DNA of 12,420 nt from DAOMFM01 sp035429825 (GTDB lineage: Bacteria; Acidobacteriota; Blastocatellia; UBA7656; JADIYM01): NCBI GenBank assembly GCA_044224215.1, contig JBGAKX010000130.1, positions 1 to 12,420 of the forward strand, written 5' to 3'. Below, one piece after another: positions 6,359-12,420 of the stretch. Every line of letters starts with the position of its first letter. The first letter of the stretch is position 1. The notes below the pieces were generated by a model. It was not told the origin of the DNA and did not search any database. It saw nothing but the letters and a program-made list of their open reading frames with translations. A program made the position numbers and the translations under genes.

Positions 6359-8668
6359 ATGAGAAAACTCGCGCCTCGGATCCTCGCGCTCCTCCTGCTG
6401 CTCACGGCAGCACCCCTCAACGGTCGCGCGCAGACGCCCGGGCCGAACGGCACGCGCGTGGCGGCAGGCGCGGTGACGGTCGAAGTGACGGTCGTCGCGG
6501 CGGACACGCTCCGGGTGAGGGTTGCTCCGGCGAGCGTGCTCGATCGTCCCGAACGGTCGTACGCGGTCGTCGCGGATCGGCCCGCCGCGCCGCGCGCCGA
6601 TGTGACTGATGCGAACGGCGTGGTGACGGTCAGGGGGCCCGAGATCTCGGCGCGCATCGTCAGGAACGGGGACAGCCCTCCGCACATCACGGTGCTCGAC
6701 GCCTCGGGAGACACCGTTGTCGACGACGATCCGAACCGACCGTTCGAGATCAACGCCGCGACGGGCGCCGTCTCGGCGAGCAAGGTGCACCCGGTCGATC
6801 AGATGGTGTACGGGTTTGGCGAGAGGGCGCTTCCGCTCGAACGATCGTCGCAGGAGATCGTCAGCTGGAACACCGACGCCCCGGCGTTCAAGACCGGGAC
6901 GGATCCGATCTATCAAACCGTTCCGTTCTATATCGGCATGAAGAACGGCCGTTCGTACGGCCTCTTCTTCGACAACACGTGGCGGTCGTGGTTCGACGTG
7001 GCAAAGCGCGATCCGGATCGGATCGCGTTCGGGTCGGCGGGCGGCGTGCTGGATTACTACGTGTTCGCGGGTGGGCGCGAGCGCGATGCCCACAAGGTCA
7101 TCGGGCGATACACGGAGCTTACGGGGAGGTCGGCGATTCCGCCGCTCTGGGCCCTCGGATACCAGCAGTGCCGGTACAGCTACACGCCGGACACGCGAGT
7201 TCGCGAGATCGCGGCACGCTTCCGGGAGACGCGCACCCCGTGCGATGCCATCTACCTCGATATCGACTACATGGACGGCTACCGCGTGTTCACGTGGAAT
7301 CCAAAGACGTTCTCGGATCCGGCCAAGCTCGTCGGCGACCTCGCGCGAGACGGATTCCACACGGTGGTCATCATCGACCCCGGGATCAAGGTCGATGACA
7401 ACTACGCGGTGTACCGTTCGCTCGTCGACGGCGGGTTCGCTTGCAAAGCGGCCGACGGAAAGGAGTTTCGGGGGAAGGTCTGGCCGGGCGTCTGCGCATT
7501 CCCCGACTTCACGAATCCCGGCACGCGCGCGTGGTGGGGCGCGCAGTTCGCTGGCCTGATAAAGATCGGAATCGCGGGATTCTGGACCGACATGAACGAG
7601 CCGGCGACGTTCGAGCCCGATGGTTGGGACGGCATCAAGTCGATGCACAGCCCGGTGAAGACCTTTCCGCTCGACGTGCGCCACAATGGGGACGGGCAGC
7701 CCGGAACGCACGCCGAGTTTCACAACGTCTATGGCCAGCAGATGGCTCGCGCGACGATGGAGGGCTCGAGAAAGCTTGCGCCGGATCATCGTCCGTTTGT
7801 GCTGACGCGCGCGACGTATGCGGGCGGCCAGCGGTATTCCGCGTCGTGGACAGGCGACAATGTCTCGAGCTGGGAGCATCTCGAGCTCACCATCCCCATG
7901 CTGCTCGGGATGGGCTTGAGCGGGCAGGCGCTCGCGGGCACCGACATCGGCGGCTTCATCGGAGAGCCGTCGGCCGAGCTCTACGCGCGCTGGCTGCAGG
8001 CGGCCGCCCTGACGCCGGTCATGCGTTCGCACACGGTGATGGACTCGGCCGATCAGGAGCCCTTTGCGTACGGCGACACCTGGACGGCAATCAATCGTGG
8101 AACGATCGAGCTCAGATACCGGCTGCTTCCGTATCTGTACAGTCAGTTTGCGGAAGCGGCGCGGACGGGCGTACCCGTAATGCGACCGTTGTGGCTCGAC
8201 TATCCGACGGACAAGGGCACCTACCTCGTCGAGGACGAATTTCTGGTCGGCCCCGACCTGCTGGTGGCGCCCGTGCTCTCACCTGGCGCAACGGCGCGGG
8301 GGGTCTACCTACCCGCTGGCACGCGGTGGGTCGACTGGTACACCGGAACGGTGTTGGAGGGAGGCACATGGGTGAAGGCCGATGCGCCGATCGACCGGCT
8401 GCCGCTCTACGTGCGTGCGGGCGCAATCATTCCGACGCGGCCCGCCGCCGCGAATACGGGCGCGCAACTGGCTCTCCCGATGACACTTCTGGTCTTTCCG
8501 GGAGGCGACGGCGAGTGCTCGGTGTACGAGGACGCGGGCGACGGGTACGGGCCGTCGCGCACGACGCGAGTGCGCAACGTCGGCGGTAAAACGGAGATCG
8601 TCTCGCGGGAAGGGTCGTACGTGCCTCCCTCAGGCGAGTTCAAGATCGAGCCGTTCAAGCCACGCTGA
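6359..8668 (+). CDS. Secreted glycoside hydrolase family 31 alpha-glucosidase
   Basis: A 769-residue exported enzyme that should release alpha-linked glucose (or a related sugar such as xylose) from the non-reducing end of oligosaccharides with retention of configuration. The signal peptide is residues 1-24 (MRKLAPRILALLLLLTAAP, cut near GRA-Q). Domain order is N-terminal beta-sandwich (about 25-240), a TIM-barrel, and C-terminal beta-sandwiches. GH31 hallmarks are IYLDIDYMDGYRVFTWN (about 298-314), the nucleophile Asp411 in GFWTDMNEP, and the acid/base Asp500 in ASWTGDN. LSGQALAGTDIGGF, the late-barrel MRSHT segment, and RLLPYLYSQFAEAARTGVPVMRPL follow. The ATG at 6359 is preferred because it begins the signal peptide; GTG 6317 and ATG 6323 lie upstream of or within the predicted promoter. 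Substrate choice among alpha-glucosidase, alpha-xylosidase and others is unresolved. It is probably a single-gene transcript. Confidence 0.95.
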   Translation: MRKLAPRILALLLLLTAAPLNGRAQTPGPNGTRVAAGAVTVEVTVVAADTLRVRVAPASVLDRPERSYAVVADRPAAPRADVTDANGVVTVRGPEISARIVRNGDSPPHITVLDASGDTVVDDDPNRPFEINAATGAVSASKVHPVDQMVYGFGERALPLERSSQEIVSWNTDAPAFKTGTDPIYQTVPFYIGMKNGRSYGLFFDNTWRSWFDVAKRDPDRIAFGSAGGVLDYYVFAGGRERDAHKVIGRYTELTGRSAIPPLWALGYQQCRYSYTPDTRVREIAARFRETRTPCDAIYLDIDYMDGYRVFTWNPKTFSDPAKLVGDLARDGFHTVVIIDPGIKVDDNYAVYRSLVDGGFACKAADGKEFRGKVWPGVCAFPDFTNPGTRAWWGAQFAGLIKIGIAGFWTDMNEPATFEPDGWDGIKSMHSPVKTFPLDVRHNGDGQPGTHAEFHNVYGQQMARATMEGSRKLAPDHRPFVLTRATYAGGQRYSASWTGDNVSSWEHLELTIPMLLGMGLSGQALAGTDIGGFIGEPSAELYARWLQAAALTPVMRSHTVMDSADQEPFAYGDTWTAINRGTIELRYRLLPYLYSQFAEAARTGVPVMRPLWLDYPTDKGTYLVEDEFLVGPDLLVAPVLSPGATARGVYLPAGTRWVDWYTGTVLEGGTWVKADAPIDRLPLYVRAGAIIPTRPAAANTGAQLALPMTLLVFPGGDGECSVYEDAGDGYGPSRTTRVRNVGGKTEIVSREGSYVPPSGEFKIEPFKPR

Positions 8669-8680
8669 ATCAGCCCTGCT

Positions 8681-8710
8681 GATCCGTGTGTATTTGCGTG
8701 ATCTGCGGCA
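8681..8710 (+). repeat. Dispersed intergenic repeat, copy A
   Basis: This copy starts GATCCGTGTG and ends ATCTGCGGCA, 13 bases after the glucosidase stop. The reverse complement contains CCGCAGAT-N3-GCAAAT, matching copy C (10488-10525). The first 26 bases match the reverse strand of copy B (9608-9645) at 18 positions. A small hairpin, ATCAG-CCCTG-CTGAT at 8669-8683, overlaps its left end. The rest of the 105-base gap shows only a ribosome binding site. Confidence 0.55.
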
Positions 8711-8773
8711 TTTCTTGATGTCTCGCAAACGTGCCCGACTTGATGTAGTCATGCACCGTACGAGGAGGCAGCC

Positions 8774-9595
8774 ATGACACCGAACTCTGACACCCCGGAC
8801 TTCACGGCCGTGAAGGCCAAGCAGCAGAAGACCTGGGCGACCGGCGATTTCTCGATGGTCGCCATCACGATCAATCTCGTCAGCGAGCTGTTGTGCGAGG
8901 CGCTCGACCTCAGACCCGACGAACGCGTTCTCGACGTGGCGACGGGCAGCGGCAACACCGCCATCGCCGCGGCGCGCCGGTGGTGCGACGTCACGGGCGT
9001 GGACTATGTGCCCGAGCTGCTCGAGCGCGGCCGCGAGCGCGCGAACGCCGAGCGTGTGGACGTGACGTTTGCGGACGGCGACGCCGAAGCGCTGCCGTTT
9101 CCGGACGCGTCATTCGACGTGGTGACGTCGACGTTCGGCGTGATGTTCGCGCCGCACCAGGAGAAGACCGCGGCCGAACTGCTCCGCGTCTGCCGGCCGG
9201 GCGGGAAGATCGGCCTCGCCAACTGGACCCCCGAAGGCTTTATCGGCCAGCTCTTCAAACTTACGGGCGGATACGTGCCGCCGCCGGCGGGGCTGCGTCC
9301 GCCGCCTCAGTGGGGCACCGAGGAACGGTTGCGGGAGCTCTTTGGCGACCAGATCACGTCGCTCACCTCGACGGCGCGTGACTTCACGTTTCGGTTCCGC
9401 TCGTTCGATCACTGGATCAGCTTCTTCCGAACGTTTTACGGTCCGACGGCGAAGGCGTTCGAGGCGCTTGGCGAGGAACGCCAGGCCGACTACGTCCACG
9501 ACCTTGCGGTGCTCGTCGAGAAGCTCAATCGATCGGGCGGTGACGCGATGATCGTCCCTGCAACGTACCTTGAGGTGGTTGCGATCCGGCGTTGA
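8774..9595 (+). CDS. Class I SAM-dependent methyltransferase, UbiE-like
   Basis: A 273-residue cytosolic methyltransferase of the Rossmann-fold class. The core lies at about residues 40-160. Motif I is VLDVATGSGN (52-61) and binds the SAM methionine/ribose. GVDYVPELLERGRERA is the acidic post-I strand, GDAEALPFPDASFDVV (102-117) is motif II, and LLRVCRPGGKIGLANW is motif III. This pattern is closest to UbiE/COQ5-like small-molecule methyltransferases, but the substrate cannot be named. The C-terminal third (FTFRFRSFDHWISFFRTFYGPT, then an EALG helix) is the substrate lid and resembles uncharacterised family members. The start is firm: AGGAGG at 8763-8768 lies five bases before the ATG. It stands alone, 105 bases after the glucosidase, and converges on the ankyrin gene. 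Both flanks carry copies of the same dispersed repeat. Confidence 0.9.
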   Translation: MTPNSDTPDFTAVKAKQQKTWATGDFSMVAITINLVSELLCEALDLRPDERVLDVATGSGNTAIAAARRWCDVTGVDYVPELLERGRERANAERVDVTFADGDAEALPFPDASFDVVTSTFGVMFAPHQEKTAAELLRVCRPGGKIGLANWTPEGFIGQLFKLTGGYVPPPAGLRPPPQWGTEERLRELFGDQITSLTSTARDFTFRFRSFDHWISFFRTFYGPTAKAFEALGEERQADYVHDLAVLVEKLNRSGGDAMIVPATYLEVVAIRR

Positions 9596-9607
9596 CGGGA
9601 GATCAGA

Positions 9608-9645
9608 CCGCGGATAAAGGCGAATCAGACGAATTCAACCGGATC
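9608..9645 (-). repeat. Dispersed intergenic repeat, copy B (inverted relative to copy A)
   Basis: Read on the minus strand it starts GATCCGGTTGAATTCG and aligns with copy A at 18 of the first 26 positions. It lies between the convergent stops of the methyltransferase and ankyrin genes (65-base gap). TCAGACCG at 9603-9610 can pair with CGGATCTGA at 9640-9648 across a two-base bulge, but there is no T-tract, so a terminator role is not shown. Confidence 0.5.
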
Positions 9646-9660
9646 TGAAGTGATGTGAAT

Positions 9661-10476
9661 CTATGGGGCGCCGCGGGACCGGAGAAATTCGGCGATCGCG
9701 ATCTGCCCGCAGTGTTCCGCCCAGTCGAGCGGCGTGCCCTGGTACACGGTATCCCTGAGGTCGAGCCGGGCCCCGCGTTGAACGAGCAGGCGGACCACGT
9801 CGTCATGTCCCCCGGCGACGGCCTGATGCAGCGGCACGGAGTGCGCGTGAAGGTATTCGGGGTTGTAGCGGTTCGGGTCTTCGCCGGCGTCGAGCAGGAG
9901 CTCGACGATCCGCGCGTGCCCGTGCTGTGCTGCAAGCGCGAGCGCGCGATGCCGGGCGTTCGCGTCCGAGGCAGGGAGCAGCGTCGCCGCTTCGTCAGTG
10001 CGACCGGTTGCGGCGGCCGTCGCGAGGTCGACGGCTGCGCCTTGCCGGATCAGCTCGGCGACCGCTTCGAACTCGCCGTGTCCGAGCGCCGGAAGCATCG
10101 CGGCGTTCGGATCTGCGCCGCGGTTGCAGAGGAGCTCGATCAAGGGGCGCTGCACGCCGCACTCGCGTGGAACCCGGCCCGAGCAGACGAGCGCGAGGGT
10201 TCCGTCGAGGCTCGGCCGATCCGATGCGCCGCCCGCGTCGAGGATCACCTTGGCGACTTCGACGATGTTTGAGGGAAGGCGGTCGTTGCGGACGGGGTTC
10301 TCGGCCACGAACTGCAGAAGGGTCGGGTTGCGGAAGTAGTCGTGGCCTGGATAGTCGATGCGCTGGCGCGCGATCTCGGGATGATCGATCAGGTGAGCGC
10401 GCAGGCCCTGCGCGTCACCCGCGTCGAGCAGCTCGATCGCGCGGTGGAATGCCGTCTCGTCGGGTGCGTCCGTCAC
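9661..10476 (-). CDS. Ankyrin-repeat protein
   Basis: A 271-residue soluble protein built largely of ankyrin repeats, a protein-protein interaction fold. Clear repeats run from mid-protein to the end: GHGEFEAVAELIRQGAAVD, ATGRTDEAATLLP, AAQHGHARIVELLLDAGEDPNRY, AVAGGHDDVVRLLVQRGARLD, and TPLDWAEHCGQIAIAEFLRSRGAP. The N-terminal third (AIELLDAGDAQGLRAHLIDHP, then NPTLLQFVAEN) looks like diverged repeats of the same kind. There is no signal peptide or membrane segment, so it probably acts in the cytoplasm on an unknown partner. The start is uncertain: GTG at 10476 gives VTDAPDETAFHRAIELL and is preferred. The longer frame begins with a TTG inside a perfect palindrome and would run through it. 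No Shine-Dalgarno is seen. It lies 54 bases downstream of the VIT/vWA gene and may be cotranscribed with it. Confidence 0.85.
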   Translation of the reverse strand: MTDAPDETAFHRAIELLDAGDAQGLRAHLIDHPEIARQRIDYPGHDYFRNPTLLQFVAENPVRNDRLPSNIVEVAKVILDAGGASDRPSLDGTLALVCSGRVPRECGVQRPLIELLCNRGADPNAAMLPALGHGEFEAVAELIRQGAAVDLATAAATGRTDEAATLLPASDANARHRALALAAQHGHARIVELLLDAGEDPNRYNPEYLHAHSVPLHQAVAGGHDDVVRLLVQRGARLDLRDTVYQGTPLDWAEHCGQIAIAEFLRSRGAP

Positions 10477-10487
10477 GAAAGTTATTT

Positions 10488-10525
10488 TGCCGCAGATTTG
10501 CGCAAATTGGCGCAAATCTGCGGCA
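10488..10525. repeat. Perfect 16-bp inverted repeat (dispersed repeat, copy C)
   Basis: TGCCGCAGATTTGCGC at 10488-10503 is the exact reverse complement of 10510-10525, with an AAATTG loop. It lies between the VIT/vWA stop and the ankyrin start, with its lower edge 11 bases from the ankyrin GTG. On the minus strand it is followed by AAATAAC, not a T-tract, so it is not a standard intrinsic terminator. It shares CCGCAGAT and GCAAAT blocks with copy A. Confidence 0.85.
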
Positions 10526-10530
10526 GGAAT

Positions 10531-12420
10531 TCAGATCGACCGCTCCCAGAATTTCGTGTGCTTCTCGAGGGCCTTGTCGACCTTTGCCAGGGCTTCGGTC
10601 GGATCGTTGCCTGCACGGAGCACCTCGATCAGGTGTTCCACAGATTGGACAATCTGATCCACTCGGTTTTCGCTCGTCGGCGCGAGCAGATGAAATGCGA
10701 CAAGCTGAGCATCGAGCTGATCGACCGAGGGTGCGTCGCCGTCAGCCAACTCCTTGCGAATGGTGTCGAGCACCGCTCGAAGGTTCCGCACCCAGTCGTC
10801 GACCGACGTTGGTCGCCGCAGCGAAATGGCTCGGCGGAAGATGGATCGAAGGATGCCTGGCTTCTCCAATGCCGCGTCAGGCGCGCTTTCGACGTGATCC
10901 ATCGACATGGCCGCGTCCATCTCGATATCTGCTGCAGAGAACATCGGTGCGCCAATGCTATAGAGCGCACCGACGCCACGCGTCTGCATCTTCGCCGCTG
11001 GCGCCGCCCACATCGCCGGCATCTCCACCGGCTGCACCACGTGCCTCAGCGACCCGTCCGTCACGACCACTTCGTGCTCGTCGACAACCACGAATGCCGT
11101 GAACCGGCTGAGCACGCCGAGCCGCACCGACACGTCGATGATCTCGGCCTTCAGCTCGTCCTGCGCCGCGGGCTCGATCCGGTACCGGTCCTCGAGATCC
11201 GTGACGCGCGCCCGCCCCCACAGATGCGCGATTGCGGGAAGGTCGATCGGCGCCGGCTCGAGCGTCACGTCATACGTTCCGCCTGCCGCGAGACGTCCCG
11301 TTACGCGAACGCGCCCCGCGGACGCAGTCGAAACAAACACCGTTGCGCGGCGGCCGTCAAACAGGTCCGGTACACGCTCGGGCGCGAGGCGAATCGTCTC
11401 GCCGTTCTCGGCGATGACCGTGATGTCCGACACGACCGGCCGCCCGATCTCTCGGCTGATCGCGACGAGCGCACGATCGAGATCGGCACCCGGCTCGACG
11501 AACGTCGCCGTTCCGCGGCCGAGTTTCGCAATCCGCTTCAGAAAGCCGTCGTTGACGGCCGTGTCGATTCCAACCGTGAAGAGTCGCGTCCGCCCGAGGT
11601 GGGTTTGAATGTTTGCGAGCACACGCGACTCGTCGCCGATCTCGCCGTCGGTCAACAGGATCAGGGCAGTCTCGCGTTCGTTCGCAGACGCACCGCGTTT
11701 CGCCAGCGCTCCGAGCGCCGCGTCAAGCGCAGCGTTCATCTCCGTACCACCGCGCGATTCGATCCCTCGAAGGTAGCGGCTGCCGCGATCGCGATTCGCC
11801 GCGTCGGCGGGCGCGAAGCGCGCATCGTCGAACCACTCGATCGACGTGTCGAACGCCAGGACGGCAAAGCGGTCCGCCGGACCGAGCCCGTCGAGCAGCA
11901 TCGCGCACGCACGCGCCGCCGAAGCCATCTTTTCGGTCCCCATCGAGCCCGACCGATCCAGCACAAAGAGGACGTCGCGTGGACCGGACGTCGCCGCATC
12001 GTTCGCCGGCGCGTCGAGCGAGATCATGCCGTAGGTTTCGCCCGTCGCGGTGGCGCTGACGAAATAGCTCGCACCGATCGCGGTGTCGGCCGATTCGCGC
12101 CAGCACAGAACGAAGTCGCGGTTCAGCCGCTCGTCGCTGCGCGCCAGAGCGATTCGGACGGTCCCGTTGCCTATGTGCGTGCGCGTTGCATGCTGTGTGC
12201 ACGCGAGATCCGAGATCTCCAGCCCTGCAGCGTCGATCACGACGTCGAGCGACAGCGACACGTTCGGGTCAAAGCCCGGCGCAAGCCGCGGTGGCGTGAT
12301 GCGCGATGCATCGTGCACGACGTCCGTATCGGATTCGACACCGTCGCCAACCGATCCGCCCGACTGCGGGTCACCCGGGATGTAGCGCGGTGCGACGACG
12401 AACGGCAGCCGAAGCTCGAC
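10531..12420 (-). CDS. VIT domain / von Willebrand factor A domain protein, partial (N-terminus beyond right edge)
   Basis: The frame is open from the right edge to a TGA at 10531-10533, giving 629 visible residues; an internal GTG at 12318 is not the true start. The first visible segment, LRLPFVVAPRYIPG, is the end of a VIT (vault/inter-alpha-trypsin) domain. The vWA domain begins near visible residue 147 with MIDAS DRSGSMG (about 155-161), followed by the metal-binding Thr of RGGTEM and LTDGEIG. The MIDAS residues are intact, so metal-dependent ligand or protein binding is likely. The C-terminal 150-200 residues (from about WAAPAAKMQTRG) are helical, with an unrecognised repeat-like DDWVRNLRAVLDTIRKEL segment. 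The order VIT, vWA, variable C-terminus is common in bacterial VIT proteins, whose roles are poorly known. The signal peptide, if any, lies outside the window. The ankyrin gene follows on the same strand. Confidence 0.93.
   Translation of the reverse strand, partial: VELRLPFVVAPRYIPGDPQSGGSVGDGVESDTDVVHDASRITPPRLAPGFDPNVSLSLDVVIDAAGLEISDLACTQHATRTHIGNGTVRIALARSDERLNRDFVLCWRESADTAIGASYFVSATATGETYGMISLDAPANDAATSGPRDVLFVLDRSGSMGTEKMASAARACAMLLDGLGPADRFAVLAFDTSIEWFDDARFAPADAANRDRGSRYLRGIESRGGTEMNAALDAALGALAKRGASANERETALILLTDGEIGDESRVLANIQTHLGRTRLFTVGIDTAVNDGFLKRIAKLGRGTATFVEPGADLDRALVAISREIGRPVVSDITVIAENGETIRLAPERVPDLFDGRRATVFVSTASAGRVRVTGRLAAGGTYDVTLEPAPIDLPAIAHLWGRARVTDLEDRYRIEPAAQDELKAEIIDVSVRLGVLSRFTAFVVVDEHEVVVTDGSLRHVVQPVEMPAMWAAPAAKMQTRGVGALYSIGAPMFSAADIEMDAAMSMDHVESAPDAALEKPGILRSIFRRAISLRRPTSVDDWVRNLRAVLDTIRKELADGDAPSVDQLDAQLVAFHLLAPTSENRVDQIVQSVEHLIEVLRAGNDPTEALAKVDKALEKHTKFWERSI

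Noticed and set aside
6188..8032. 614-residue minus-strand open frame opposite the GH31 gene
   Set aside because: It is an arginine-rich shadow of a GC-rich gene. The plus-strand frame has all GH31 catalytic motifs.
10477..10515. Longer ankyrin start at TTG 10515
   Set aside because: It lies inside the palindrome and adds a sequence with no family support. GTG 10476 gives a natural N-terminus.
10488..10525. Intrinsic terminator of the VIT/vWA gene
   Set aside because: The stem is strong but is followed by AAATAAC on the minus strand, with no T-tract on either side in the right direction. It is kept as a repeat.
9927..11102. Plus-strand open frame opposite the ankyrin and VIT/vWA genes
   Set aside because: Its product is dominated by Arg, Ser and Pro, it crosses the perfect palindrome, and both minus-strand genes have recognisable domains.
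8774..12420. A defence or natural-product system built from methyltransferase, ankyrin and vWA genes
   Set aside because: The genes lie on opposite strands with convergent ends, and no nuclease, ATPase effector, toxin or synthase is present. Nothing joins them into one system.

Overview
The window is GC-rich (mid-60s percent by eye, not computed) and holds eleven protein genes, nine complete and one cut at each edge. No rRNA, tRNA, CRISPR array, integrase or transposase was seen. No gap between genes exceeds about 125 bases. The gene mix suggests a free-living, polymer-degrading, GC-rich bacterium: a secreted Asp-box protein, a secreted GH31 glucosidase, a VIT/vWA protein, a ferredoxin-cyclase fusion, and an ECF sigma factor with a small membrane partner. 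Acidobacteriota (Vicinamibacteria-like) is my best guess. That is an inference from gene style, not a measured placement.

Layout. At the left edge, on the minus strand, lie an ABC ATPase of the MlaF-like type (cut by the edge) and, upstream of it, a secreted six-Asp-box sialidase-fold protein. Divergent from these is a Tat-type lipoprotein, an oligopeptide-binding family solute receptor with no permease beside it. It converges on a ferredoxin-adenylate cyclase fusion, and a 107-base imperfect palindrome fills the gap between the two. Divergent from the cyclase is a plus-strand run: ECF sigma factor, overlapping single-pass membrane protein (probable anti-sigma), exported rhodanese, a terminator-like hairpin, then a GH31 alpha-glucosidase with its own promoter almost touching its start codon, then a SAM methyltransferase. 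The right end is minus strand: an ankyrin-repeat protein preceded by a VIT/vWA protein cut by the right edge.

How the genes may work together. The best-supported unit is sigma factor, membrane protein and rhodanese. The short divergent spacing puts the Fe-S adenylate cyclase next to it, so a redox- or sulfur-responsive signalling locus at about 3859-6246 is a reasonable but unproven reading. The two exported carbohydrate-type proteins and the lipoprotein receptor fit scavenging of external polymers or peptides but are not in one operon. Three intergenic sites (8681-8710, 9608-9645, 10488-10525) look like diverged copies of one dispersed repeat.

I did not find a clear new multi-gene system. 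The most unusual items are the ABC ATPase with altered signature and switch motifs, the palindromic elements, and the redox-flavoured sigma/cyclase neighbourhood.
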